Source: Dromaius novaehollandiae (taxonomy: Eukaryota > Chordata > Aves > Casuariiformes > Dromaiidae). From it: a stretch of 64,000 nt of DNA. Below are positions 34,739-46,813 of the stretch, piece after piece; the stretch's first letter is position 1; each line of letters opens with the position of its first letter. The position numbers were made by a program, and so were the translations under genes. Location: NCBI RefSeq assembly GCF_036370855.1, contig NC_088110.1, forward strand, positions 22,067,501 to 22,131,500, read 5' to 3'. The notes under the pieces are model-generated. The model worked only from the letters and a program-made list of their open reading frames with translations, ran no database searches and was not told where the DNA came from.

Positions 34739-37077
34739 TTTTTTTTTTTTCTTTTGAATTATTCTTTTGCTGAGGATTAATAGAAGCAGGAGAAGACTTT
34801 TCCCAAAATGAAATGAATCGGGAGGGAATCCCTGGGTGTAATGCTGAAAGAGGTTAGTACCTGATGGTGGAAACAATATCTGACAACCAGCAGCTTTTGA
34901 TCCAGGTCTGTGCTAGGATATTTGGAAAATAAAATAATGTTTCAGGGCTCAAAAAATTCACACACCCAAGCTGGCAAAACCTCTAGTAGGGACGTGGCTT
35001 GGCCATAAGAAAATTACTGTCAGTTTAGCCAAGGCTTTTTTTGGAGGGATGGCATGAGCAGGGAGTGCTTCCATGCATGGTTAAACGTCTGAACACCTTT
35101 GCAAATCTGACCCTTGCTACAGAGCCCATGGAGGCAGTTTTTGCTGATGGATTCCAAATGTGGGTTGCATAAGTTGCTTTCTCCTGAGGGACACCAGCAG
35201 ACTTCATGGGCTGCCAACTCCCAGAAATATGCCCTTGGATTGTGTGCACATATTTGGACATCTTGTGCAAATGAATGATAAAATGTGAGACTGCACTGGC
35301 CTGTCCTAGCTGTCTTGGCTTTGTCTGTGCCACCACTTTAAGCGCCTGTGAACTCGGTGCTTGTTGAAACAAGCAGCTGATTAAGGAGACAGCACAAGAA
35401 GTGTCTGTTCTGGAGGCCTTTTAAGGACCGTGGGGTCAGATGTCCTCCAGGGTGGGCAAGGATGCGTCGTTCAAACTCTTTCAGCTTACTAACCTCAGGA
35501 CTTGAAAGGGCTGCTGGATCTGCTCTGCTAGAGATTGTTAGGTCTCATTCTCAACCCTCTGCAGGGCAGCAGTGTCTGTCTCCATCCTGAACCACATTTC
35601 CCTGTATTCATTTGGGCACACAGATCAATAGCTTTGTGAAGCAGAATTTCATAGCACATCTAGCGTGCTGTCCATTCTATAGCTGTCCTTCCTGCATCTG
35701 CCGTACATCAAAACTGCACCGCCTTTGCTGCCAGGGAAATCAAAGTGGTGTTTGGCTTGGCCTGCACTGTATCAGGGGTCAGCATTACTCATTCTGTCAG
35801 AGGACAAACACATCTTTCATTTTCCTCAGAAAAATATTGAAAATGGCTATGTTCACTGTTCTGGAATAACAGAGGTTGAAGAGAGCTCTTGATATTCCAG
35901 CAGAGATGCTGCTGAAGTCGATCTGCCTCTACGTGATTTTGGGACCAAATCAGGTGTCATAAGAGTGGATGCTCAGGGTTAAGTGCTGGGAGATTTGTAT
36001 TGGCAGTCAGCAACCCAGACTTTGTTTTCTTCAGGTTTCTGTCAGAAAGGGGCCACATTTCCCTTCACAGCTCCTTTCCCATAGCTTGGTAATTGTGTGC
36101 CAGAAGAATTCATCTACCCTGCTGTCCTCTTTCCCCAAGGCTCTCCCAGCTATGGCAGGGAGTGGGCAGGATTGTAAAGTGATTGATTGCCTTTGGTGGA
36201 GTTATTTTTAACCTGAATCACTTCAGTTACTGAGTTTATAGCACAGATCCGCAAGTACTTTTGTATTGGCCAACCCCAGACGGCTGAAATATGGAACTGG
36301 ACTGGTAATTGATGGTCAAAGCATAACAGGAAACTTCTTTAGCTGGCTTCACTGCCAAAGCCAATCATTTAACTACATCCCAGCACTCAATACAAAGTTT
36401 ACAAACATCAATAAGTGGTTTGGCCCTAACTTTGGGGGCGGGGGGGGAGCAAGGGGAGAAGCCTCAGCCACTGGGGCTGCCCAGGTCTGCATAATGGGAT
36501 CCAGAAGACTTGCGGTAGAACCCAAGTCCCCTGGATCCTGGCTTAGCTTTAATCACTAGACAAGGCTAGCGAGGAGTGACCAGCCAGCACAAGACCAAGA
36601 AACGTGCAGCTTGTTTGAAAGAGAGGAGGAATATCTTTGGACTCTCTCCACATGGAAATAAACCATTGCAATTCTCTACAGTGCACAAGACAAAAGAAAC
36701 TTTTTACATGATTGTAATTAGCAACACATTGTACTACCACAGAAGAGTTCTTTTGTTTGGTATTTTGCAACTGAGCAGAGCAAACTTTTTCTCCTCCTGT
36801 GCCACCCGCTGCCCCCTTTGCCCTTTTGTCTCCTACCCCCTGCACCCCAAAAAAGGTGGTGAATTGATTTGTTGATTTGGTACTCTGAAATTCCAAACTG
36901 TTTCTGCCTGTCCTTGACATAAAAGTTAGGGGGAAAAGATAAAATAGAGAACGGTTTGAAAGCTTTGACCCAGCTGAAAGATTGTCCGAGACCCCAGTGA
37001 AAATAGCCATTAAGGCAAATCTTGTCTCTTTTCCTGTCAGAAAGATGCCTGTTGACAGTGTCAGAACTTGTCTTGTG

Positions 37078-37127
<50 letters not shown>

Positions 37128-40100
37128 AAATATTTTTACAGAATGTTTTCCATTACCAACAAATCTGAGTGCCAGAACAATTGCCTTTGTTTCTTTGATA
37201 CTGTACTTACTAGTATCTCTACATAGGGATGAATTTAAGGTAATGATAAGTTCACCTTGTGATCTTGTTTAATGATCAGAACTTCAGCTTTGATAGAAAA
37301 CTAGTTCATAGGCCTTATGGATACACATATACTATTGTACCTGCATCTTCCTGAGTTTGCAGGGAGTCTGGAACAGTAGCTCCAAGAGCTCTGTTTGTTT
37401 TAATGCCAGAAACTGCTGGTCACTTCAGTGAGAGGAGAGGCCATGTTGAAGCTGGCCAGCTGAAATCTCCGTTAGATGCAGAGCATGCTGGCCCCTGGCC
37501 TGCCTACATCATCTCCTCAGTTTGGCCTTGAAGGACTGGAGTTTGGCCTCTCAGTACTCATCTCATTGATTCTTGTAATCTACCAAGTGATGAGGGCTTG
37601 CCCTTGGTAGCGTTGATCTTTCTAAATAAACACGCAGTCTATTTGTCAGGAACTAAGTTTAATTTTGGGATGAAAGGAACGGTACATACACTTGGTAATA
37701 GGCTGAGGTTGTGTTTTGGATCCAGGAGTGATTAGCTGCATGAGAATAGAAAAATGTTTTTCTTGTTTGGTTTAATTAGCATAGAGCTCTACATTTCACA
37801 TAGAAATTTGACAGAGGACAATAAATGTTCCTAATTGTTGGCCAGTAAAAACAAAGTAAGATGGCTTCGGCCACTGGTTTGATGTTGTATCACCCAGGGA
37901 AGGGGAGTTTACTGTCAAATGCAGCAGCCTGAATTCTTGGCTGAGAAAAACAAATCAGTCCAAGAGTCCATAGAGCAATAACTCTTCAAAATTTGAAAAT
38001 GGCATATACCTTTCAGAACACTGAGGCTCCCAGAGTCCCAGAGGAATTCCTTGCCTCTCTGTACTGGCTGCCAGATCAGGCCAGTGTTGTATAGAAATTC
38101 TTCTCAATCATAAAGCTTGCTTGTTTAAAGGGTCTGATCCCAAGCACGTTGACTCTGGATCTGCAGTGTGGCAGAATAGTGGCAGACTCTGCCCATGCTG
38201 GTTAGCTCTATTCATTGTTTGATCTTACATTCATAAGGTGGAGCTAGGCCGGACTTGATGTAAGTGTATATTTTTACTTAGTTTCAGCCTGAAATAAAGC
38301 TGACTTGTTTGCTCCTCGGGAGAGGAGTCCTGGGAACCTTTAAGAAACTTCTCTTGACTGGCTTTCCTCTTACCTCAATCTAACATTCCCTGCACCCTCT
38401 TTTCCATTTTACTCCAGTCACTTTCAGAAGTGGGCTCCTTTCCCTGAAGATCATTAAATTTTAGACACTGTATGTGCAGCTAGATCCAAACTCACCCTGA
38501 CTGTAATTGTAAAATGAGGAATTCAGGGGGTCTGAGAAGAGAGAGATCTGAGCTGAGAGATCTGCAAACATATTCTAGCCAGTGTATCAGGGTATGCTTG
38601 TGCAGTCCAGTACAGCCTGCCGAGAGTTGTGGCTTGTGAGTTTGGGTGCAGTATCCTCTTAGAGTGGCTTGCTCGCACTGAGTGGTCTACTAGCTTGGTC
38701 TCTGCTAGCGTGGGCATCTCTTCCCTGTGTTCTGTTTTGCTCCCTAAATTTAAGAATTGGGTCTTGTCTTGATGAATGTTCTGCTTGTCCAGCAGCCAAG
38801 TATGGATTATTCCTCCTTCCAGCTGCAGTCTGCAAGCCAAGAGTTAGACCACATTAGCTCGGGAACCGTTGAGTTTCCTGCCAGTCACTGAGTGCAGCCT
38901 GGGGCATCTCATGCCTGAGATTGATAGGGTTCAGCTGTTGAGAGGAAGAGCCCTTCCAGAAAAGCTGCTTATGAACCGGGGCTGGTGGAGGGGTAGGGCG
39001 TTCGCAGTTTTGAACTATAGTGTCAGGGCACTCTTCTGCTCCGTGATCCTACACAGCAGACTGATGTGGCCTCTGATGAGCAGCTGCGGGTGGTGTATGA
39101 GGTCAAATGGCAAGAAGGGAGGCTGCAGTGATGTGCTACAACCAGGGAATGTGCCTCCAGCTGGGCCCACACTCGTAGGAGCCCTGCTAGAAGGCACACT
39201 CCCCAGCTGCAGACTAACCCCGTGGTCCCTCCCCATTGTATGACCCAGCCTACGGGATATCCTGTTTTGAGGGAACAGAAACCAAGGAGGTCTGCAGAAA
39301 GAAAGTGCCTGATGGTTTGATGAATTGTAGGCATGTAAGATTTTGCCAGAGCAGGAGCGCAGACCCTCAGTCAAAGCAAATATTAGTGGATAACAACAAG
39401 AGTGCAAATCTGAATGCACCCTGATAAATAAATGTCAAAATCTAATAGCTCCGAGTTTGGTTTTGATTTTCCTGCTGGATCTACATTGTGCAGTTTGCAT
39501 AAAGAGTAAATAATGTTTATTTATTGTGCTACAGTGTATATTTAAGGAGCAACTTCAGAATAAGGCCAGCAATTAGTAACATTTTGAATGCTCTGGCACT
39601 CGGAATGGCAACTATATAATAAGGTTCCCCTATTTCTGTGGTACAAAGTTGCCCTGTGGGTCTTTTCCTTTTTCTGGAAGGAGAGAAAACTCAAAATTTT
39701 TTTTTTATTTTATTTTTTTAGGTCAGCTATGAGATGCTGGGAAAAATCCCCATCCTAAAGAGTCTTCGATACAGGGAGAAGCAGGCAGGCAAAGATGTTA
39801 CCCTCAAAGATGAACATCCAGACTTGGCAAATGCCGACAAATCAGCAGCGTTAAATGAGAAGGCAATGGCTGAAAACACAAGACTGCAGGCTGCAACAGG
39901 CTCGGCTCAAATAGGACAACAATATGTTGAAAGAGATTCTTTAAGTCCCAGATTAGAGGGATCTGGCATGCTTACTACTGTGTATGTGGGGAATATACCT
40001 CCTAGTACAAGAGTGAGTGAGCTGAAATATGCTTTAAGGGAATTCCATGCAACTCCTTTACGACTGAATTGGCAAGGAGCACAGCACAGGGCTTTTCTCG

Positions 40101-40237
40101 ATTACAAGGATAAAGCAGCCGCGGAGAGTGCTGTATCCTCTTTGAAAGGCTTGAGCCTCGGGGGCAATACTTTGCGAGTTGAGCTGGCCAAGAATCAGAG
40201 AAACAAAGGGCAAGTAGAAATCAATAGTCAGAAATGA
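25381..40237 (+). CDS. MTHFSD: Methenyltetrahydrofolate synthetase domain-containing protein (8 coding exons)
   Basis: Coding exons are 25381-25408, 25572-25675, 27089-27202, 27803-27916, 30014-30104, 30970-31082, 31300-31425 and 39722-40237. Together they give 1206 nt, one open frame of 401 aa (human 383). Residues about 12-225 form a 5-formyltetrahydrofolate cyclo-ligase-like domain, with the phosphate-binding loop [12 protein letters not shown] at 151-162. A linker follows (about 231-313), then an RRM at about 316-388 with RNP2 VYVGNI (317-322) and RNP1-like HRAFLDY (352-358). Human MTHFSD is described as an RNA-binding protein; folate activity is not established. All introns are GT-AG except intron 7, which has a GC donor. 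It sits between FOXC2 and FOXF1, as in human. Confidence 0.95.
25572..25675 (+). CDS. MTHFSD: MTHFSD coding exon 2
   Basis: Acceptor CCCGCAG, donor GTACGG. Encodes residues 10-44, including [14 protein letters not shown] and [12 protein letters not shown], the conserved start of the cyclo-ligase-like domain. Ends in phase 0. Confidence 0.92.
25921..26005 (+). mobile_element. MIR/CORE-SINE-like remnant
   Basis: GGATGAGGAAACTGAGG followed by a decayed form of the 'AAGT...TGCCC...CAAGG...CAGCAGGT' text typical of MIR-type amniote SINEs. It lies in MTHFSD intron 2. Family assignment is from memory of the consensus and needs a repeat search. Confidence 0.5.
27089..27202 (+). CDS. MTHFSD: MTHFSD coding exon 3
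   Basis: Acceptor CATGCAG, donor GTAATG. Encodes residues 45-82, including [20 protein letters not shown]. Phase 0 at both ends. Confidence 0.92.
27803..27916 (+). CDS. MTHFSD: MTHFSD coding exon 4
   Basis: Acceptor TTATACAG, donor GTAGGA. Encodes residues 83-120, including [16 protein letters not shown]. Phase 0 at both ends, same length (114 nt) as exon 3. Confidence 0.92.
28444..28457 (-). promoter_or_regulatory. CTCF-like motif (reverse)
   Basis: On the minus strand ACACCAGAGGGCAG matches 13 of 14 positions of the CTCF core CCASYAGRKGGCRS. It lies in MTHFSD intron 4. Motif only; occupancy unknown. Confidence 0.4.
28855..28955 (+). mobile_element. MIR/L2-like 3' remnant
   Basis: ACAAAGCGCTGTACAAAC, then a stretch resembling 'cacattgctgtgaagtgggt' and 'agtatcatta', follows the order of a text common in ancient amniote MIR/L2 copies. 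MTHFSD intron 4. Heavily diverged. Confidence 0.4.
29500..29625 (+). mobile_element. MIR/CORE-SINE-like remnant
   Basis: The words CTTGTGTAACTTCAGACAAG, CTTAACATCTTTGTGC, GTAGTT and GTGAGAATTAAT occur in the same order as in the MIR core. MTHFSD intron 4. Diverged, no target-site duplication seen. Confidence 0.45.
30014..30104 (+). CDS. MTHFSD: MTHFSD coding exon 5
   Basis: Acceptor TTATTGCAG, donor GTACGA. Encodes residues 121-150 and one base of Gly151, with the strand [14 protein letters not shown] leading into the phosphate-binding loop. Confidence 0.92.
30970..31082 (+). CDS. MTHFSD: MTHFSD coding exon 6
   Basis: Acceptor TGTTTTAG, donor GTAAGT. Encodes residues 151-188, with the loop [12 protein letters not shown] and TIVHDCQ. 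Confidence 0.92.
31300..31425 (+). CDS. MTHFSD: MTHFSD coding exon 7 (GC donor)
   Basis: Acceptor CCTTGTAG. Encodes residues 189-230, VVDIAEELL to GIIWHK. The donor reads AAG|GCAAGT, a GC donor with otherwise perfect consensus. The nearest GT would shift the frame by four bases, so the GC site is the one that fits the protein. Confidence 0.88.
34700..34738. repeat. (GT)n microsatellite
   Basis: Nineteen perfect GT units followed by a T run, in MTHFSD intron 7. Confidence 0.95.
36475..36565 (-). mobile_element. SINE-like remnant (tRNA-type head, reversed)
   Basis: Ends with GTAGAACCCAAGTCCCCTGG, then TCCTGGCTTAGC and ATCACTAGACAA. This is the common 'gaacccaggtctcctgactcccag...ctctaaccactagac' text of amniote tRNA-headed SINEs read in reverse. 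It is abundant in turtle and crocodilian genomes. MTHFSD intron 7. Confidence 0.5.
37075..37127. repeat. (AT)n(GT)n compound microsatellite
   Basis: A TA run followed by sixteen GT units (37091-37122) and TATATA, in MTHFSD intron 7. Confidence 0.93.
39722..40237 (+). CDS. MTHFSD: MTHFSD coding exon 8 (linker and RRM)
   Basis: Acceptor is a long T tract ending TTTAG. Encodes residues 231-401, [15 protein letters not shown] through the RRM to a lysine-ended tail. The stop TGA is at 40235-40237. Confidence 0.93.
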   Translation, partial: VSYEMLGKIPILKSLRYREKQAGKDVTLKDEHPDLANADKSAALNEKAMAENTRLQAATGSAQIGQQYVERDSLSPRLEGSGMLTTVYVGNIPPSTRVSELKYALREFHATPLRLNWQGAQHRAFLDYKDKAAAESAVSSLKGLSLGGNTLRVELAKNQRNKGQVEINSQK

Positions 40238-41343
40238 ATATGAATAGGGGAAAAAAATAGGCAAGTTTTCATTGTTTTGCGAGAAGCCAGCCTAAGTTTT
40301 CAAGGATATTAGTACATCCTCTGATTTCTGCAGGCTGAACAATGAAATGCAAAGCCAACTTTTCGAACAAATGAGGCATAGATATAACAGCTGACTTGCC
40401 TGCCCGGTTCCTGCAGTTGCGTGTGCAAAGTGTATTTACAAAGATGGATGACAGAGGGGCCACGTCTCTAAACGGTTATCCACAAAGTAACCACACTTTG
40501 TGCTTTCGTCTTCCGTTGGCATTGGGTTGCTTTGCCATTCCGTGTGTTCATTTGTTAAGCCTGGATCAAAAACATGCCCTTTGGCAGCTGTGTGCACCAC
40601 ATGTAGTGGCACCTACAGAGTGCATGTACACATTTGTACCTGTGAGTTTAAAAGTCAGCAGCTGAAAATGTGTTTCCAGGATTACAGTTTTGCTTGCTAG
40701 GAAATGGGTTTTGCCTTTTAGAAGTTTTCAACATTTTTTCTTAACATAAAAATGAGGTGGGAGATTCCCATTTTTGTGCTCTTGAAGCATTTTGAAACAT
40801 TGTTTCTACATAGCTCAACCACTGAGTCCTGGTAATAGCTATTAACATCAGGTATAAAAGAGTGTAGCCCTTTCTCAGGATTCTTACCTTAATTCAACCC
40901 TCTCTAAACCTGTACATCTTATTTCAGTCTGGGAGATGAAAGCAAATACCAATTTTATTCCCTACCTTTCCCCAAAACACTTTAGGTGCATTTTTCATGG
41001 ATACACAGAATTATAAGCTAGATACTTTTCCTGATTGTTGTTTTATAATTTGGTGCAACTTCATTGCCTTGGTGAAATTACATTAATATAAAGTTGTTGT
41101 AGCAGAGATGAAAAGCAGACAGACCATGGTCAAAACTAGTCAGGTACTGGGTTGTTTGAAAAGTTGCTGCAGAGAGTAGCAAAGCTTATTCTTGTTGTGC
41201 CTTTGTGACCACCAGTGTGGTCTTTCTGCACCCACAAAATCAGAGAGTGGTGAGTGTTAGAGAGTAGCACCAGAAAGCTTTCTTTATAGGGAAGCGCTAG
41301 CTTGAACAGTAAGACTTGTGCACACATGATTATTCACTTACAG

Positions 41344-41349
41344 AATAAA
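41344..41349 (+). terminator. MTHFSD: MTHFSD polyadenylation signal, proximal
   Basis: First AATAAA after the stop codon, 1.1 kb downstream, followed by a T-rich stretch. Confidence 0.4.
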
Positions 41350-41624
41350 GCAGAATCATGATTCATTTTGTATGGCTTTTATTATATTTTTTTTTCTTCA
41401 GTTCCCTATTCCTGAAAAACAAGTTGAATTTTGGCTGAACCATCCTTTCTAAACAGAAGCACTTTTGCCATTGATGCTGGGCACATAGTCAAAATAAGCA
41501 TCTAAATGGATTTTTTTTTTTTTAAAGTATGAGTTGGAAACATTTTTTTTAGTCAGAGGGTACTGTTAAGTATATTTTAAGCACGTTAGTATGCCTCAAG
41601 GGTCAGACATTTCGTACAGTATTA

Positions 41625-41630
41625 AATAAA
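41625..41630 (+). terminator. MTHFSD: MTHFSD polyadenylation signal, distal
   Basis: Second AATAAA, 281 bases after the first, with CATGTGCTCTGGG about 20 bases further on as a possible GU-rich element. Confidence 0.4.
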
Positions 41631-44600
41631 ATGTTCTCAGCATTATCATGTGCTCTGGGCACAGCGGCTCAAGGAAAGCATTGCTTCAACTTCTTGTAAG
41701 GTCAACAAAGGAGAGCCTTCTCAAGAAATACTGCTACGTTTTCAAATGCTCTCTTTTCTTCCAGCTCAAAATTATTTCCAGTATCACTTAGTCTGAATTT
41801 AAACATAAGCACTGCAGAGTCTTCTGTCTTGTTTCAGCAGCTGTGCACTTCAAGGGTAAGAGTTGGGTTATGTTACCACTTGAACAGACTCATTACATCA
41901 TAAGCTTAAAAAGTGGAGAAAGGAAAAGAAAAAATAATCAGACATCACCCCTTCTCCCACCAAATGACTGCAAATGAAGTAATGTGATCATCTGATATTC
42001 TCTTTGACTCTTATAGTACTGCTTGCTTTGGTGAAGATGCCCAAGTGTGACCTTAGCAGTTAAAAAGTAGTTATTCTGCCAATGAAAACTTCCATCATCT
42101 CAAACTTCCCCTGTTGTATTACAGATTGAACCAGCCTGCTCTGGTCAAATTTGCAGGAATTCCTTACACTGCCTTATTTCCTTTCTTAATGCCTGAAGTT
42201 TCAATACAGATAAGAATAACTGCTGTTGACCACTGGGGAGAAGAATGGCTGAGGCAGAACTAGTCAGAAGAAATTTATAAGTGAGAAGTGCTTTGCATTT
42301 ATGTGTTAACATGCATTTGAATGTATTTTAGTATTTTTTTTTCATGTTAATCCTGGTACTGTAGCAAGTCTATTTTTTGATTGCCACAAACCACAACACA
42401 CTGTTTAAGATCAGCTGACCTCAAAAAGCAATGAAACAGAGGAATTAATTCTGGCCTTCTTTGCCTTCTGCTAATGTAAGGTTATCATGCACCATGACTG
42501 TTACATCTCTTTACTTTGCTCTCAGTGTCACATGCAGTAGGTGGCCAATTCTGTTTGGACAAACTTGTCTAGATCTAGCTTCTCTTTGATGCTTTTTCTC
42601 TTTGCAGTTCTGGTTCCATGTTCAGCCCATAACATGAGTGGTGCTACATCAGTGTCCAAGTAGATTAATCTCTGCATTTCTCTTCCAGCCTGTCACTTTT
42701 TTTCACCTTGTGTGTTGGAAAGCCAGATTTCACAGTAATATCTTGTTACTTCCCAATAGGTAAATAACAGTCCAAATCAAGCTGCTGGAAAGATACTAAC
42801 TAGACAAAGATATGCAAGTATGGTTAGGTACTTCAAAAAAACAGAAAATAATTCCCACAAACTCAAGTTAACAGACTATTCATTAGCATTTTGCATGGAC
42901 TGGAAAGATGACGCTGATGCTATGATATTGTCTTTCCAACTTAAGCCAGTCATTTTTGATTCAGGTTATTAATAAATGTAACATCCTTTGGGCCTTGCCA
43001 TCTTGAAGTCATTAAAGTGTGTTCTTAATTCAAGATAGCAGCTGTTCCAGGTCAGTTTGGCAGCCTGTTGCAAACCCATCTGTGTCAGCAGCTAATCAGT
43101 AGCAAGTGAGGCACAGGTACAAGTTTATTTCTGTGATCTCTGCTTCAAGAGCAGCAATCTTCAGGAATTAGTACAGGCAGCTGTTGAAGATAAAGCCTGA
43201 AGCTGCAGAAAGTTCTCCAGGGTTCAGAGCCTTTGCATAAAGTTAGGAATGAGAAGTTGTGAAGTTACATGAAGACAAAACAGTAGTCCTTAGAAATCAG
43301 AAGGTTAGACAGCCCTGCAATCCTTACTTTGACCTACTCATTTTTGTCAGTCTGCTTTAGTTTCATTAGGTTTTTCTCTTAGCAAATATGACTCAAGAAC
43401 ATACCCTCTCCCTTTTAAAGATGACAAACCATAAAGAATATGCCACATGTGGATTGCTATAGACTCAGAGAGTGAAAACAAGAAGTGATTTTTTTAGGAA
43501 CCGAAGTATTTTCATCTTGCAACAAAGCCGGTCTATAAGCTTACCTGTGAGGAAGATGGTATACTTCATGCTTTCTGAAATACATCACGTATTAACACAT
43601 TTAGTGGGATTTGGGCCCTGCACACTTGAAAGTCAATGAGATTTTTGTCTTGGACAGCAAGGGAAGCCGTGGCAAGGGTGAGGCCCTTACTGCTTCTTCT
43701 GAAGTTGCTCATCTTTAGCTAAAAGACATTTCAATGCAAGATGCTAAATTGTTATTTAATTAGGTAATGCAAGACTGCCTGAGGCACACTACTACTTGAC
43801 TTTCTGGCTTTGTTAGCTGTGTGATGTGGATTTTTTTTCTTGTGGCCTGACCAAATTCCTACTTGGGGGAGACAGCAGATTTAAAAAACAAAAAAAGTGA
43901 ATGGGGCAGTTTGCATCTCTTAAATCTATTGTTTCAGACTCTGCACACTCAGGAAGATGTCAGTTACATACGAGTCAGTTATAGCTTTTCTCTGAATCCG
44001 CACAACTGAAATGTAATACTTAGTGAATCCTTAGGCTCTGGTCTCATGATGAAACTCTAGGAACTGAAGCCTGCTGCATTTTACTCTGGCCCTGACTAAG
44101 ACTACACAATATATTTTACCAACAACCAAACTAGAAAGTTCACACACTGAAGAATTTACAGTCTAAATTAACAGGCTTTATAGATGAGAACCTTTACTGT
44201 AGTGATAATTCTTCATTTTGTGCCAGTTGTATTTGTCATTCTGCAGCTAGAGCCTAGGTTGAACTTAGCTAGAGACGCATGGATCCAGTTTGTGCCCCAT
44301 CTCCAGCAGATACTGGCCATGCTTCACCTGTTTATTGTTGTGACTGAAGCACTAGCCTAGGACTTCAGAGGCCTCAGTGTTTCAAGGCAGCCTTCTACTT
44401 GGCTTCCTGTGACCACTTATGCCTAGAGCAATGGGGAGAAAATATCTTTAAGCACTTAGTCCCCAGTCTCTTTCTGTAAGGATAGTGGGACATCCTTGCT
44501 TTTCAAGACTCTCATGATAAAAGCATCCAAGATGATGAAGTAGGGCCTAGACACTGCAGAGAAGCTTAAAGCACTTGTGATATGGTAATCTGCATTTAGT

Positions 44601-46219
44601 AGGAAAGGCAGTGATCCCTAACAGACTTGATTTTAGTTCACTTGCAGCAAGAGAAGAGCCTGTGTTTCACTGCTGTGTGATGAGAAGTTCAGCGGTACAA
44701 TAGGAAATACTTTTCTGAGCCAATTTTGTTTAGAAGCAATTAAAAATGAGGTCTTTCTATTCTCTGTGCAGCCTGATGTCCTAGCTTGTCATGTGGTTTG
44801 ATGTATTCTTTCCAGCTCCTTTCATGGCACAAACAAGTTAAGATGTTCTTATTGCATGTCCCTCTTTTTGAGGGTTCAATGGGGAAAGATGCTGAACAGC
44901 TCCTGAGGCTGGTCAGCTTGGCTTTGAAGGCAGCTGAGAGGGTACAGAGCGTGGCCACCCCAGGTGTTAGGTTATATATATATATGTGTTTCCTAGAATC
45001 ATTCTGCCCCTCTGCTCACCCTCTTCTTATCCCCATTTGGGGGAGATGCTAGGAGAAAACATAGTACCAAATGAATCCATTAGGTTTTAGGATGTAGTCA
45101 CTTTGGAGTGGATTTTCTTTTGTTGAATGGTACTAGCCACAGCGTGGTGTGTGGCACAGAACAGTGAGGCAACATTGTAATCTGCTAACAATAAAAACGA
45201 AGTGGCTAACTGCCACTCAGCACTGAAAACTATACAATCATTAGGGTTTTCCTTCAGACAGCTATGTCCATGCATTTCCTGGAATAAGGACAAGGCCACA
45301 CAGCTTCAATACACCAAAAAAACCCAGCAGCAAGTAAACAAGCCATGTTGCTGGATAGTCTTCTCTGAGTGACAAGAGTCAGAGATTTTTTGTTTCCATG
45401 GAGAGGGAGGAAAAAAATCTCAATATTGGGGTGGAAAGATAGTAAAGCCTGATCCTGTTCACAAAGGCAGGTCTCCATCCAGCCCTCCAGTGCTTCCATT
45501 CACGTCATTCCCCAATCCCCTCCCAGAAAGCAGTCTTTGAGGGCAGAGGATTTAGCTTATTATCATTGGAGACTAGTAAAATATCTGTGAAAAGGCATGA
45601 GTAAGTATTGGCTTAAAGTCCTGTTGTTTTTTTATTTCATCGTCTTCTAGTGCTCCAAAGGGAGAAACAAATGTTTTTAGGAGAGTGTTTCCATTAAAAA
45701 AAAAATCTAGCATTGGCACTGCATTTTTCCCTATGACTGCAGCAAGGGCAGAGGAGAGGGAGGAAAGGCATGTGCTGTGAACGCTCTCATCCCAGTTCCC
45801 AAGAAGGAACAGCCCCACATAGCAGTTCTGGCTGTGGAGGAAACATCTGCGACTGTGGCCATATTTGTCAGGCAAACATACGCAACAGCCTACTTCGCAT
45901 AGGGGTATGAATGCTTTTATTTCCTCGTTGCCATCTATAAAATGTAATCTCTCTACAAGAAGAGTGCACCATTTCCCATGTTTTCATGTGCAATGTCCGC
46001 AATGTCTGCTATAAACATCATGAAATGTTTGCCGGCCCCGCCACTGACATAGGTATAGAAGTCACTCCTTTTCATCTTTCAAAGCGCTGCAGAAATGTTT
46101 AGGGTCATGTATCCTGCCATTGTTCTGGGCTGGGCATCCCACTGAAGTCGCTGGGAGAAATGATCTCAGGATATGGACCTATCTAGTCAATCTTTACAGT
46201 GGCCCTGGTGACAACCACA

Positions 46220-46275
46220 GTTTACAGATGTGGAGATGGCTACTGATAGACTAAATGCACCTGGCAATTTCCAGC
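46220..46275 (+). mobile_element. MIR-like core remnant
   Basis: GTTTACAGATGTGGAGATGG followed by TGATAGACTAAATGCACCTGG follows 'tttacagatgrggaaactgaggcacagagagactaagtgacttg' word for word with decay. Short, so assignment is tentative. Confidence 0.42.
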
Positions 46276-46782
46276 GCTTTGCACACCAGCCGGGGAGAAG
46301 GGGCTAGAAGTGCCCTTTGGACTTTTCTATGTGACAAGTACCTGGTCTCCCAGCTGGGCATCTCGTTGCTCCTCAGTGGAGTGCGGCAGCGTCGCTGTCA
46401 TCCCGTGACCCTCTGCCTCCGAATGCCTGCCAAAGGCGGCCAGCCTGACCTGCAGTGGTGGGAGCCACTGTGCCGTACTGTGGCTGGGCAGCGTACGAGC
46501 GAATGGACCCTCATGCTCCAGAAGAGCCGTCTGGTCAAGTGACCCAGCTGCAAGTCTCTCCTCAGTCCAAGGAGATAAATCACAGCTCTCTTACCCTGTG
46601 AGAAGAGACACAAGATGTGAAACTGGGCTGCTTTTCCAGAGAGATGCCCCCTCCAGAGGCCTAGCAAATCACATAAAAGGGTGTCACAGCCCACCCACCC
46701 CATGCAAGAACACATGGGGCTGAACCAGGGTTTTTTTTTTTTTTTTTCATGTAGGAATAAGGTGAACATAGAGGTATTAGAT

Positions 46783-46813
46783 GGGAGGGAAGGGAAGGGA
46801 AGGGAAGGGAAGG
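46783..46813. repeat. (GGGAA)n microsatellite
   Basis: About six near-perfect AGGGA units. Intergenic. Confidence 0.9.

Larger units (their letters stand above)
31426..39721 (+). other. MTHFSD: MTHFSD intron 7, 8.3 kb
   Basis: More than half of the gene's length. It contains no recognisable exon or second gene. It holds two GT microsatellites, a G9 run near 32076-32084, and a SINE-like remnant near 36.48-36.57 kb. The rest is unremarkable AT-balanced intron sequence. Confidence 0.7.
40238..41645 (+). other. MTHFSD: MTHFSD 3' untranslated region (predicted)
   Basis: Stop-filled, AT-rich sequence after the MTHFSD stop. Two AATAAA signals, at 41344-41349 and 41625-41630, offer ends; the second is followed by a GT-rich stretch that fits a downstream element. 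The boundary is inferred. Confidence 0.45.
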
